From Candidatus Poribacteria bacterium (GTDB taxonomy: Bacteria > Poribacteria > WGA-4E > WGA-3G): 59,114 nt of DNA. The translations under genes and the position numbers were made by a program. The notes below the pieces were generated by a model that saw only the letters and a program-made list of their open reading frames with translations, did no database searches and had not been told where the DNA came from. The stretch lies in contig PYJC01000070.1 in assembly GCA_003635255.1 (NCBI GenBank), positions 1 to 59,114 on the forward strand, read 5' to 3'. Shown piece after piece: positions 25,414 through 35,500 of this stretch (positions within the stretch are counted from its first letter, which is position 1; the number at the start of each line of letters is the position of its first letter).

Positions 25414-26342
25414 AAGCTGGCGACTAATGAGAAGCGGTGTGTCAACCCAAGAACACCGAAGGGTACGAGTGCGTAATCGATCTGGAACTGCCGAAGTGTG
25501 AGTCCGAAACCGCCTCTAAGCCCCGAAATCGCACCTAAATCGTTGCCGCCGATCCTGTATTTGTAGCCTGCGCGGAGTTGTAAGATATTGCCTATCGTGT
25601 AGCCTGCCCCGATGCCTATAGCAATATCGTTGTCGGTGGGACGGATAATGTCCGTTGTTAGGACGCATGCGTCGTCCCAGAGTTTATATGCCGCGCCGAC
25701 CCTGATGGTGACAGGTAAACCGAAGGCTTCCTCGATAAACTGCACACGGGGTCCGACGTGCTGTGCATTGAACCCCAACGACAGGGGTATGCCAGTGAAG
25801 GTGTATAGCCCACCGAGGTCAAAGGCGATACCGGTTCCCGTTTCGTCAGCGATCTGTTCGCGCAAGAATTTTGCATTCGCTCCCAAGGCGAGCGAACTTC
25901 CCAAGCTTCGGGCATACGAGAAGATCAGTGCCAGATCATAGGGACGGAAGATAGTCGTCTCGTTCCCTTCCCGATCACGTCCCTGCAATTCACCGAAAGA
26001 TAAGTAACTCGCGCTTGCACCGACTGTGCCAATACTCCCAAGTGGGAGTGCTACCCCGACGAATTCGTGGTTGATGTCAGCGAACCACTCGTTATGCATG
26101 AGCGCGAGTTGTGTTTCTTCAAGGCGTGCGAGACCCGCGGGGTTCCAAAATGAGGCGTACAGGTCATCGGTCGCAGCGACTTGGGATTCTCCCATGCCTA
26201 TCGCCTTTGCCCCGACCCCGATTTTTAGGAATGTCATGGCGCGGGTGCCGGCGTTTTCATGAATATCTGTGCTATCTGCTGCTGCGGGCAGACACGCGAA
26301 AATGAGACCTACAATAAAGGTATATATAAAAAATCGGTTCAT
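25410..26342 (-). CDS. PorV/PorQ-family outer-membrane protein (UPF0164-like)
   Basis: A 310-aa protein with a signal peptide (FFIYTFIVGLIFACLPAAADS). It has the family opening AMTFLKIGVGAKAIGMGESQVAATDD and FWNPAGLARLEETQLALMHN, followed by alternating beta strands of a FadL-like barrel and an aromatic C-terminal strand (RFSLVASF). PorV/PorQ proteins act in type IX secretion in Bacteroidota, but in other phyla such genes occur without that system. A second member is at 46547-47674. Its function here is unknown beyond an outer-membrane location. Confidence 0.82.
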   Translation of the reverse strand: MNRFFIYTFIVGLIFACLPAAADSTDIHENAGTRAMTFLKIGVGAKAIGMGESQVAATDDLYASFWNPAGLARLEETQLALMHNEWFADINHEFVGVALPLGSIGTVGASASYLSFGELQGRDREGNETTIFRPYDLALIFSYARSLGSSLALGANAKFLREQIADETGTGIAFDLGGLYTFTGIPLSLGFNAQHVGPRVQFIEEAFGLPVTIRVGAAYKLWDDACVLTTDIIRPTDNDIAIGIGAGYTIGNILQLRAGYKYRIGGNDLGAISGLRGGFGLTLRQFQIDYALVPFGVLGLTHRFSLVASF

Positions 26343-26361
26343 TTTTTATTCCTATTGATGA

Positions 26362-26805
26362 CTAAACCGCTGCGGGATTAACAACCTCGATTCCTTCATC
26401 AGTATAGCGTTGAAAGTCTGTTACGTTGAAAGTTAGGATATGCTTTACATTGTGCGCAATCATTGACGCAGCCAGCCGTGCATCGTGAACCTGAACCCCT
26501 GACACATCATACTTCACGACGAGTTGCCTCCACGCCGGATAGACTGTCGGCGAATCGGGTAGCAAAGGAAAAAGCGTTTCCAAATCTTGCAATAAGTCAT
26601 CTGCTTCAACTGTTGTCTGTCCAAAACCGTTTCGATCAGTGGGTCGAGTAGATACGTTCCAGAATTCCGCAAAATTTTGTGACGTAGTTCGTAGTTGGTG
26701 TTCATTTGCCAACAACTCACGGATAGCAGCCCGAACAATTGGGTAACGTGGATCAGCAGGGAATGAAAATCCCAACAAAACATTGGTGTCAGTCAGATAA
26801 ATCAT
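26362..26805 (-). CDS. PIN-domain ribonuclease toxin (VapC type)
   Basis: A 147-aa PIN protein. The first acidic residue is in MIYLTDTNVLLGF, a second acidic cluster in NFAEFWN, and the third in VQVHDARLAASMIAHNVKHILTFNVTDF (the D-A-R-L-A and N-x-x-D-F motifs of PIN toxins). VapC toxins are Mg-dependent RNases cleaving tRNA or rRNA. The start codon lies 2 bases after the stop of the small gene upstream, the classical antitoxin-toxin order. Confidence 0.9.
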   Translation of the reverse strand: MIYLTDTNVLLGFSFPADPRYPIVRAAIRELLANEHQLRTTSQNFAEFWNVSTRPTDRNGFGQTTVEADDLLQDLETLFPLLPDSPTVYPAWRQLVVKYDVSGVQVHDARLAASMIAHNVKHILTFNVTDFQRYTDEGIEVVNPAAV

Positions 26806-26807
26806 AA

Positions 26808-27032
26808 CTATGGATGATCTTCGTATATACCTTCGCGACTCATCGCATAGTCTGATAATGGTGGAAAATCAGGACCGACATATTTCATAAATTTTTTTCC
26901 CAATTCATCTGCTAATGCCTCAAATTCCTCAAGAGATAGCTGCGAATTGTTAACTGTCAATACCTCCTCTGTATTTTCAGGAATTCTGAATGACGAAAGT
27001 TCATTAGAATGGATATAAACAGTAAGTGCCAT
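26808..27032 (-). CDS. Putative antitoxin of the PIN toxin
   Basis: A 74-aa acidic protein (ends SREGIYEDHP) with a predicted helix LSLEEFEALADELGKKFMKY, directly upstream of the PIN toxin with a 2-base gap. It has a strong ribosome-binding site AGGAGG 8 bases before ATG 27032, stronger than that of the toxin, as expected where antitoxin must be in excess. I do not recognise a DNA-binding fold. Antitoxin function is inferred from size and position. Confidence 0.65.
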   Translation of the reverse strand: MALTVYIHSNELSSFRIPENTEEVLTVNNSQLSLEEFEALADELGKKFMKYVGPDFPPLSDYAMSREGIYEDHP

Positions 27033-27044
27033 TGATTTACCTCC

Positions 27045-27815
27045 TCATGATGAATTTGCGTCTATTTCTGTCTTTTCATTGCGTTCTTTTTCTAAGATTT
27101 CTAAGATTTTTTGCTCACGTTTGCGGATAACAGTGTCTAATTCCTGAAAAATTTCTTCTTGAACTTCTTCTGGAAGTGCCTCTATCCGATTCTCCAGAGA
27201 ATTGGCAAACTGTCGCCGGTGATGATCAGATAGTGGTTCTGTGAGAATTACCGGTTTACGAAAGCCCGTGGTAATATGGTTTAAATCTTTCTGGATCTCT
27301 TTTGTCGCTTTGGCTATCTCAAAAAGTGGGGGTCTGTCAATTGTCGCTAAGCCTTGGTTCTCAGCAAAATCAAGATTGAAGGCACGCTCGTGTTGTTTAT
27401 CAACTGAATCCTTAAATGTAACTGTCATTTCAAGAGGTGTTTGCTTTAGTTCATCAAATTTACCGGTAACACTCACAAGAAATTGCTCAATCTTCCGACC
27501 GGGTTCAAAGTAAGCGATTCCGCTTTTCAAAAATCCTATTTTCTCCAGTGGTATGTCAAGGTTAGGTATAGAAGCAGGAACCGTTTTGAACTGCAGATTA
27601 TGAGCGGCTCCAGTTCCTACGTTCTCTACACAAAGCATTACAATATTAATATGTGCTTCGTGCGGACGTAGGGAGATTGCAATTTCAGGTGTGTCGTTGG
27701 CTTTTAGGAGCCTCCATGTCAAATAGGTATAACAGATTGTGATACCGACAAGCACGACAGTGGCAATCCCGATAACCACACCATTATATTCATTTAACCA
27801 ATCTATAACTCCCAT
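27045..27815 (-). CDS. Unknown protein with one N-terminal membrane helix
   Basis: A 256-aa protein. Residues about 12-34 (GVVIGIATVVLVGITICYTYLTW) form a transmembrane helix. The middle is beta-rich (IVMLCVENVGTGAAHNLQFK, a pattern common in membrane-tethered immunoglobulin-like proteins), and the C-terminal third is a charged helix (ENRIEALPEEVQEEIFQELD). I recognise no catalytic motif. It lies 12 bases upstream of the antitoxin and 26 bases downstream of the modification-restriction gene in the same direction, so it may be transcribed with either. ATG 27815 follows AAGGAG by 6 bases. Confidence 0.7.
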   Translation of the reverse strand: MGVIDWLNEYNGVVIGIATVVLVGITICYTYLTWRLLKANDTPEIAISLRPHEAHINIVMLCVENVGTGAAHNLQFKTVPASIPNLDIPLEKIGFLKSGIAYFEPGRKIEQFLVSVTGKFDELKQTPLEMTVTFKDSVDKQHERAFNLDFAENQGLATIDRPPLFEIAKATKEIQKDLNHITTGFRKPVILTEPLSDHHRRQFANSLENRIEALPEEVQEEIFQELDTVIRKREQKILEILEKERNEKTEIDANSS

Positions 27816-27841
27816 AATTTACTCCTTGAACCGATGCCTCT

Positions 27842-30800
27842 CTACGCTAAATCCAAGTCCGGTAACCCTTCAACGATCTGCACCGTCTCCAAACTCACCG
27901 TAATGATCTTTCCGATGAGTTTGACGATGTACTGTGGGTCGTCTGCACGGTTCGTGTCATTCACAATACCGCTGCGTTTGTCTATTTTAACACAATATTG
28001 ATTAATTATCCACTCCAACGCGGAACGGTTGCCGAGACGGTAATCAAACGCCTTTTTGGGGATGCCATCAAGGGTCAGGAAATCGTTGTAGACGAGCGAA
28101 GTCTTGTCCTTTGAGAGTTTCATCTTCTCGACGCGCCAATTGAGCGGCACATCAGGATTTTGGATCAGTTTTAGGGCGTATTCGGTTTGGGATTCATAGT
28201 TGACGTGGAGATCTGCCAACCGCGCGCCTGCTTCGGCAAATCCCCAGAAGTCTTTGGCGTAGGGGATGTGTGGCAGATCGCGCTTGAGGTTCGCCTCGTA
28301 TTTCTCGCGATACGCGGGATGATGCAGGAGTCCGTAGTTGTAGTGGAAGATGTCCCACTTCGTGATGGTGTCGTCTTGGTAGTGCGTTCGGAATTCTGTT
28401 AATGCCCAATCGGTGATGTTCTCACGACGGTTTGTGCCGTCTTCGTCGTAGATGTAAAACGGAAAAGATTGTTGTGGATCAGAATATAAGTTCACATCAG
28501 GAACAAACCCGCTCACCAAAACAGCAAATTCTTGCCGACCATAGCCGCCAACACAAATCACTCGATTTTCCAATTCCGTATCAGTCGTGGGGAAGATGGA
28601 AGGAAAGACGTATACACGTTCAGTCATCATTCGGTGAAAGTAAAGGTTAGATTTCGTGAATGGACGATAAAGTGAAGTCCGTATTTGCTCACGTGAAAAA
28701 TCAGCGACCTGTCCACTTTTCAATTTCAGTTTCAAACCTGAACTCCAACCGATTTTCTCATCATCAGAAACCACAAAATCATCAACGTCAGCATCTTGAT
28801 TTTCCCGCCGTTCCCACTTGAATATTTGTTCGTTGTAAGTCTCAATCATGCCTCTCATGTTTTCAGTGAGAGCGTCTTGATTGAAGTTGTAAGCCCAAGC
28901 ATCGCGATTGGTTTTTACACCGCTGCTATAAGTTTTGAAAATCACATCTACTGCTTCACCTTTTGCTGCTTTTGTCTCTTTAGTCCCCATTGGAATGAAG
29001 GAATCAAACTCGGTGTGAAACCCTTCTGTGAGCCATGTGTGTCGTTCATCGGGTTGAATTGTTTGCCACTGAATACCACCAGCGTGTTGGGATTCATTGA
29101 GAAAACTGAATTTCTGTTTTTTGTCCCACAAATCGTCGGTACGATAGTAGAAAATGTGGGGTGATTCTGACGAGTTCTCATCCTTTTTGACAAATAGGTT
29201 GATACTCACACCTACGCGGATTCCGAACACATTGGCATTGGAAACTTTCAACCCTTTTCGTGCATTTCCACCCAAGTCCAAAATATAGATTGCGTCGCAA
29301 TCTTCTGCGAGATGTTTGCGCATGCCGTCAAACGCCACACCGTCGAGGAAACTGTTGTTTGTTACAAAAGCGACAACACCTTCGTCCTCAACCCGATCTA
29401 ATGCCCACCGAATTGCTTTGACATACGGGTCCGAAAGAGCGTTTTTGTTTGTTGCCTTTGAATCATGTGAATACGTTTCCCGCACCCGGGCATCCATCGT
29501 CTTATACTTCCGATTTTTGTTGTTATCGTTCTCGTTGACCTGTCCGACATTGTAAGGCGGATTGCCAATCACAACAAACATCTCGGATTCTTTCTGTTTC
29601 TCAACGCGTGTGGTATTGGCAGGCGTTAGGAGCTGCAGCTGCCGATCCTCTACCATTTCAAACGTGTCTACCAAGCATAAACCTTCGTAAGGGATATATC
29701 GGTTCGTTGCCGTGTAAAACTCGTGTTCAATGTTGAGGCTGGCGATGTAGTAGGGTAGGAGCATTACTTCGTTACACTGGAGTTCTGGTGGGTCGGCGGT
29801 GTATTTGCGTTCCAACGCGATGGGATCCAATTCCTGCATGATGCGGACGATGAAATTGCCGGTGCCTACGAAGGGGTCAATGATATTCACTCCGCTATCC
29901 GAAAGGGAGCGGTTGAACTCGGTCTGTAGGATCTGCTCGACGCTTTTCACCATGAAATCGACGATCGGTTGCGGTGTATAGACGATGCCGTGTGTGTCTG
30001 CTACCTTGACGGAGAAGCCTTGAAAGAATTGCTCGTAGACGGTGTTGAGGAACCCCTGTTTCTGTGAGAAGTCGGTGATGGTCGCGGCGGTCTGTTCGAT
30101 TGCGATGTAGAACGGGTCTAAACTCTGGAGGAACTGGTTGCGGTCGAATGTCTGTGAGGTGAGTGCGTCGATGACGTTCTCGATTTCGCGGGCGATGATA
30201 TTGCGGCGTGTGAAATCGGGGTTGTTGAAGACGGTTCGGAAGATCCGTTCGGTCAAGAGGTGCTGGATGAGCATCTCCTCTACAGCGGCGATGGAGAGGT
30301 TCGGGTTGATGGAGGTCTGGCACTGTTCATGAAAACTGATAAACGCTTTCTGGAATTGTGGATTGTTTTGGCGTTCGGTTTCGATGAGTGCCGCTAACTG
30401 TTCGCCGAGTTCTGGGACAGTCTCTTTGAATTCCGAGACGGCAGTATGCCATGCCGAGATGTTTTCCTCTTGATAGGCGAAGAATGTCTGGAGGACGTTG
30501 ACGAGGTTTCTCGGTTCAGTGATGTCCAAGTCGAGTTGGAGCTGCCCGTGCTGGTAAAGGAGCGCGTGTGTCGGCGACTGGACGACGATGTTTTTCGTCG
30601 GATAGCCTGCGGCGAATTTCTTGTCTGCTTCAGTATAGAGGTTGTCCTGCGTATCCTTTGCTTCCCAATAGCCGTAAGGCAGCCCAAAGGTGTCGACGAC
30701 TTCGCCATCGGGCCGGATACGTCTATTTGAAGCGGTCTGTCCCGAACCCCCCTGGCCCCCCTTATCATGGGGGAAAGAACGCGTTTTTTCGCAGACGAGG

Positions 30801-30955
30801 ATGAGGTCTGCTTGTTGGCAGTAGTGTTGGAGTAGGTTCTGGAATGCGGTTCGGACTGCGCCTTCGTGTTCCGCACCGATACTGTCGTATTCTTTGAGTT
30901 CAGCGTAGTAGTTTTTGATGGGTTTGTGGGTGGGTTTGATGTTCGGATGCGACAT
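27842..30955 (-). CDS. Nuclease-methyltransferase restriction-modification enzyme (type ISP-like, no translocase domain seen)
   Basis: A single chain of 1037 aa. N-terminal PD-(D/E)XK-type nuclease: RPDGE (residues 81-85) and YWEAKD (about 97-101). A helical coupler follows, then an N6-adenine methyltransferase with motif I DPFVGTGNF (about 360) and motif IV NPPYNVG (about 465). The C-terminus (IFHYNYGLLHHPAYREKYEA, LKRDLPHIPYAKDF) matches the type ISP specificity domain. Known ISP enzymes are about 1,500 aa with a RecA-like ATPase between nuclease and methyltransferase; no Walker motifs are visible here, so it should act more like a type IIG enzyme. A G-rich repeat is read in frame near residues 61-77. 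The strand and spacing suggest membership of the island operon. Confidence 0.85.
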   Translation of the reverse strand: MSHPNIKPTHKPIKNYYAELKEYDSIGAEHEGAVRTAFQNLLQHYCQQADLILVCEKTRSFPHDKGGQGGSGQTASNRRIRPDGEVVDTFGLPYGYWEAKDTQDNLYTEADKKFAAGYPTKNIVVQSPTHALLYQHGQLQLDLDITEPRNLVNVLQTFFAYQEENISAWHTAVSEFKETVPELGEQLAALIETERQNNPQFQKAFISFHEQCQTSINPNLSIAAVEEMLIQHLLTERIFRTVFNNPDFTRRNIIAREIENVIDALTSQTFDRNQFLQSLDPFYIAIEQTAATITDFSQKQGFLNTVYEQFFQGFSVKVADTHGIVYTPQPIVDFMVKSVEQILQTEFNRSLSDSGVNIIDPFVGTGNFIVRIMQELDPIALERKYTADPPELQCNEVMLLPYYIASLNIEHEFYTATNRYIPYEGLCLVDTFEMVEDRQLQLLTPANTTRVEKQKESEMFVVIGNPPYNVGQVNENDNNKNRKYKTMDARVRETYSHDSKATNKNALSDPYVKAIRWALDRVEDEGVVAFVTNNSFLDGVAFDGMRKHLAEDCDAIYILDLGGNARKGLKVSNANVFGIRVGVSINLFVKKDENSSESPHIFYYRTDDLWDKKQKFSFLNESQHAGGIQWQTIQPDERHTWLTEGFHTEFDSFIPMGTKETKAAKGEAVDVIFKTYSSGVKTNRDAWAYNFNQDALTENMRGMIETYNEQIFKWERRENQDADVDDFVVSDDEKIGWSSGLKLKLKSGQVADFSREQIRTSLYRPFTKSNLYFHRMMTERVYVFPSIFPTTDTELENRVICVGGYGRQEFAVLVSGFVPDVNLYSDPQQSFPFYIYDEDGTNRRENITDWALTEFRTHYQDDTITKWDIFHYNYGLLHHPAYREKYEANLKRDLPHIPYAKDFWGFAEAGARLADLHVNYESQTEYALKLIQNPDVPLNWRVEKMKLSKDKTSLVYNDFLTLDGIPKKAFDYRLGNRSALEWIINQYCVKIDKRSGIVNDTNRADDPQYIVKLIGKIITVSLETVQIVEGLPDLDLA

Positions 30956-30984
30956 ATTGCGTCTATTGATGGATAGGTTTTCGA

Positions 30985-31536
30985 TTACAGGCTTTTGTCA
31001 GACAAAGTGTTTATGAATTCTTCGAGGGTTTGTGCCTGCATGGCAGTTCGGCGGAGCTGCTTGAGTCGTTGCAAGTCGTCAATGCCTGTTAGGATTGGTT
31101 TTAGGTCCGGCATGGAATTTGGTCGGAATCGAAGTTCCAAAACCTCAAGGATACCTTCAATAGTGCTCTCTTTTGCTCCCTTGTGAATTCCTTGTTGATT
31201 CGCCTTCTTGATGTTTTCAGTAGACTCCTTTGCGGTATGCTCCTGAAGAATCTTCACAATCATCGGTGCGATCGGTCGAAGTTTTTCTCGTAATTCATCA
31301 TCGTAAATTGAAAGAAAGATTCCCTTGCTAATATCCATAGGAAACCCATCTACTTGTTCCACACCATCAAGCGCGTAGCGCACCCGTGCAAAGGGTCCGT
31401 ATCGGTGTCCATTGTGATAAGGCTCTTCTACGCGTAGAAATTCAATGGAATCAACTTTAGGTAAACGTCCTTTCACATCAACGGTCTTATATGTAAGCTC
31501 AAGTCTGTCAGCAGGATTCATTTTATGTATTTTCAT
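30985..31536 (-). CDS. Unknown protein with Rpn/DUF4351-like C-terminal segment
   Basis: A 183-aa protein. The C-terminal part (GAKESTIEGILEVLELRFR ... LKPILTGIDDLQRLKQL, then AQTLEEFINTL) resembles the short helical tail found at the end of Rpn-type PD-(D/E)XK 'putative transposase' proteins in cyanobacteria and relatives. The usual Rpn nuclease domain is not present; instead the first 100 residues form an unrecognised domain with many Tyr and Arg. It sits 29 bases upstream of the restriction-modification gene. Possible roles include an accessory factor or the remains of an Rpn gene. Start ATG 31536 has GAGGA about 10 bases upstream. Confidence 0.6.
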   Translation of the reverse strand: MKIHKMNPADRLELTYKTVDVKGRLPKVDSIEFLRVEEPYHNGHRYGPFARVRYALDGVEQVDGFPMDISKGIFLSIYDDELREKLRPIAPMIVKILQEHTAKESTENIKKANQQGIHKGAKESTIEGILEVLELRFRPNSMPDLKPILTGIDDLQRLKQLRRTAMQAQTLEEFINTLSDKSL

Positions 31537-31568
31537 GAGAGTAGTTCCTCATTATGAAAGCTGCGGCT

Positions 31569-32144
31569 CTAATAGACATCAAAACGATTTTGGATCCAAT
31601 TTTCGGGAATATTACCGTAAACAAGAAGTTCTGCATCTCGGAGTGCGCGCACCAAGGTTTCTAGTTCAAGTGTCAAATTAGGTGGACGCGGGGTGCCACC
31701 ATTTGATGGCGGCTGCACTACTTGCTGCACCAGAAAATGCCCCATATTTCTTGGGTCAATAACACCGAGCAAGAATTCCTGCGATCCATCGTGCTGATAG
31801 GACGGTCTCATAGCAGGCGGCAATAGTATTTTTGCAACCTCTTTCACAGGATCCAGAATTTGCACTTCGTCTGGTATCGGATCTGGAATCTCAATTTCAT
31901 AGATATAAGCAGGATTGATGAACGTAGGGATCACCGTGCTATTTAACACTGCATAGTCCCGTGCCACTGCGTAAGAGCGGGTCATAGAAATAAAAGGTGT
32001 GTTGGCAGTACCCCTGGAAATATGATGCATCATGCGGGTAACTGTTAGTGTCAACTCAGGTGTTCTGGCGGTAAACCCCCTTTCTGCTGGATTGTTAAGA
32101 TACCAATACGTGTTAATCCCTGCGCCTCGGTAAAATATCGGCAT
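31569..32144 (-). CDS. Putative ADP-ribosyltransferase-fold protein
   Basis: A 191-aa protein. It shows the three landmarks of R-S-E class ADP-ribosyltransferases in order: an Arg in FYRGAG near the start, an S-T-S-like segment TPFISMTRSYAVARDYAV (about residues 50-68), and SQEFLLGVIDP (about 122-132), where Glu would be catalytic. The Tyr-rich strand YIYEIEIPDP between them also fits. The spacing is right but the E-x-E motif is imperfect (S-Q-E). No secretion signal. GTG 32165 is an alternative start giving 198 aa. If real, it would modify a protein or nucleic acid inside the cell, perhaps as a toxin or defence effector. No antitoxin is obvious. Confidence 0.45.
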   Translation of the reverse strand: MPIFYRGAGINTYWYLNNPAERGFTARTPELTLTVTRMMHHISRGTANTPFISMTRSYAVARDYAVLNSTVIPTFINPAYIYEIEIPDPIPDEVQILDPVKEVAKILLPPAMRPSYQHDGSQEFLLGVIDPRNMGHFLVQQVVQPPSNGGTPRPPNLTLELETLVRALRDAELLVYGNIPENWIQNRFDVY

Positions 32145-32165
32145 TATGTTCCCCGTAGTCTTCAC

Positions 32166-32500
32166 CTATCCTTTTTTAGAGCCTGTGAAATTGCTATCCA
32201 TCTCCTATTAGTTTAGCACGAATCGTTGAGTTATATCAATTGAATTATCAGGTAGAGGCATCAATACATCAAGCCAGAAAAGGCACCTAATGTGATAACT
32301 TTTATTGGTCTGAATCAGGATTGGCAGGATTATGGTTCCCTTTTTGCATGGCAATTGGCACTTGTCTGAATGCACGTCGCTTTTGGGCGAGTACGCCGCA
32401 AATCGCGGATTATCACGGATGCCGCAGATAACGCGGATTTTAAACGTTTTCATCGTTTTCATATTGAGAGATTGCTCTTATAAAAACGTTTTAGAATCGA
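32166..32500. other. Non-coding gap of about 335 bases made of repeat DNA
   Basis: Between the ART-like gene and the sacsin-like gene. It holds a 24-base repeat (32308-32331) matching 53848-53871 in the opposite direction at 22/24 positions, and copy 2 of the 50-bp dispersed repeat (32363-32412). The 84-codon frame at 32208-32462 is only a reading of these repeats and I do not call it a gene. No promoter is convincing. Confidence 0.7.
32363..32412 (+). repeat. Dispersed 50-bp repeat, copy 2
   Basis: Matches 24468-24517 at 49 of 50 positions. Continues with cacggatgccgcagataacg, a degenerate echo of its own end. Confidence 0.8.
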
Positions 32501-35500
32501 CTAATCAGTTGACTCTTCACTGTCCTGTGAATTTTCATAGTAGTATAAAACCTCTTTCAGATCGTGCAAGTGGGTTTCTACAAATCTGATACTCGTTTCC
32601 AACTCTCCGAGACACACGGGAACTTCCAAATCGTCTGAATTCATTAATTGATCCCTCAGTTCCTCCATCAGTTTTATACTTCCTGCCGCTGTCCTTGCAA
32701 AGTAATCGTACCTCGCTTCACATCCAGGGCAGAGAGCTAGGTATTGGGCTTCGTACTCTTTAGGAAAATGATTTTCGGGAAGTTCATCGTCTTTGAATCT
32801 GGTTGTAAGGGCTTCTACTGCCTTAAAATAATACTCACCGTCAGTCTTCTTGAACGGCATTTCTTCCTTACATATCTGGCAGATCATCTCACCTGATTCA
32901 TTAGTATACCATTCTATTAACGAAGTTCTTTGGTCAATTTCCCTTTTGTCCCGTTCCGTTCGCTCGCGCTTCTCGTATGCTTTTTCTGAAGCATTTTTAA
33001 CCTGTTCCAAAACCCGTTTTTTTCGTAGTTCAGGATTTCTCACAGTTGACGTTGGAAAATCAGGCTTTGTATTGTTATTTTGGGAACTGTACTGAGATAT
33101 CACATCATCTACAGGGACCTTTTCAGATTTTAACAACCTGTGTAATTCTGCATATTTCTCAGCTTCCTCACTGGAATCAAAGCCCAGAATCTTAGCCTGC
33201 TGGTCTCGCTGGATGTATTCTTCTCTCTGTTCCTTAGCAGTTTTACCAAATTCAACTGCTTTGAGCCACGCTTCACCGGCATCGTGTGGGTAACCTTTAG
33301 GCCATGGAAAACCATCTTTTTCGGGAAGATGTTCGCGCGATGCATCACAAGGACACACGAAGGATATAGTATCACCGTCTTTCTGAGGAACCCATAGTCC
33401 TTGCCTTAAAATATGAACAAGGCTAGATGCCCCGACACGCTCAGGATAAGATGCACTCTTACGAAATCTGGCTTCCAGACAATTGTCAGGTTGGGAACAC
33501 ATGGTTTGCCATATTAATTTCGCTGCATCTAGTGCTATCATCTTATCAATTTGCGTAAGTCTTGGGACCGAGAAAAGAAAAGTATCAAACTGAGGAATAT
33601 TGTAATCTTTATTTCTTGATGTATATGTCACGCGTTTACCTAGAGCATCGGTGACCAGATAACTATATTCTGGATGCTCGCTCGGAATTTCTTGTTCAAT
33701 AGCATCTAGTTCGGTTTGAACACCTATCGCCTTAGCAAACTCTACCAATTTTTCTAAGTCTATGCCGAATTTTTCATACTTTGGTGAAATAGCCAATCTC
33801 CGAATTTCTGAATTTTCATCAACGCCAGCAAGGAGAGCGTGGTAAGTTCTCAAGCCTGTATTGTAATAAGGGGTATCCAAAAAGGCCTTGCGTGGGAACC
33901 ACCAAGTTCCTGATCCTCCTTTGTCTAATTCAAAAATATAGTAATCTTTGAACAAAATTGCTTTATCAGGCTCCTTTTCAACAAGCGCGATAAATCTCTC
34001 TAGATCTTGTTTGTGATAGGTCTCGCGAAGTTTAATTGTCCCTTTTACGTACCGTAGGTTCAAAATTGCTTCAATCTCTACAACTTCATCAATTGGACGA
34101 ACCTTGATAGCTTTAAGGAAGTCTTGGGCTTTCGATTTTTGGCCGTCGTTCTGTCCAGATGAATAAACATCTTTAAGAACATAGGGAAAACGGTCATCGG
34201 CCTCCATATCATCGCTTGGAAAGAAGCATTTACCTCCAACTTTGTAGGTGCCGTCACTACAACGGACAATGGGAAAATCGGATAACCGGTTCTTGAGGCT
34301 GTTATCCGATGAATACCAGTAAGTGCCAGTCCATCTAAGCCCTAAGAAATCATAAATCAACGCATAAAGAACTTGGTGATCCTCCACACTTTTTGTCGCT
34401 AACCATTTTTTTATCATCTCAGGTTGAACAAAGAACATATTTATAAGTTGATCCATGTTCCAATTAGGAATATGCAACGCATCTAAGAAATTATCTATAA
34501 ACTGGGCATTGGGATCTTGAACAAATCTCCCTTTTTCGTCCCGTCGCTGTGAAAGTTCATCAACTATTAATGGCAGAGAACAATCCTGTCCAAGAAGCAT
34601 CGCCAGATCTTCATCGCTAATCAAATCTGATAATTCCGTGTTTACTCGATAAAGTCCTGATGCAGCGGCATGGCCACCTCCTTTTGTCGGCGTTAGTTTT
34701 TTATTCCGAAATTCATGAACTATTGTATTACGGAGCAGATTATAGAAATCCCACAGCTTGTCCTTTTTATCTAGCGTGTTCTCTTTATTCGGAAGAATCG
34801 ATAGAAATTGGACTATTAGGTACTTTCTGTCTCTGAGTTTCAGTAGCAATTCTTTCATCAATTCGCAAGTTACCTTCATAAGGTGGAGATTGAAATCATC
34901 CTTCTTTGAAATAGTTTCTCGAGCTGGGTTTGTACGGTAAGGTCCATTAAGTATGAAGCGCAAACCAGTTTTTTCTGTTGTTGGAAAAAGCACATGGAGA
35001 AATTCGCCATCTATCGGTGAAAGTTGATATTGTTTATCGAGTTTATCAAGTGCGAAAGCAATCTCTACGGGTTTATGTTCCTCGTTCTTCCATGTTGGAA
35101 TCTTTGAAAAAACCAAATATCCCTTCTCACGTTTTCCATCTTTAATTGTAGTCAACCGAGTATTAGAATCCATTTCATCATCTTCACGGGAATAGCATTC
35201 AGATTGATCGCCTACCTCCCAACGAATTTTCCGAATGTTTCGCGTGAATAACAACGTGTTCATGTCCAATTCAAGCAGACATTCTGATATTTGCCGATAT
35301 GCCTCTTCCTTAGACCTGAATTTATGCTCCTCCACAAAGTTTGGACGCTCGGATTTATGATTGAAGGGAAGAATAATGCAAGTATGAGAATGTGAGAAGC
35401 CCTCTGGATATGGGTATTCTTCGATACAATATAGGTCATATATCTTGAAGTGTTCAGCCCCAGAAATGATGATTGGTGTTGCGGTAAAAGCGAAGACAGA

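Noticed and set aside
32208..32462. 84-codon minus-strand frame
   Set aside because: It is a translation of the 50-bp and 24-bp dispersed repeats, with no ribosome-binding site and no protein-like pattern.
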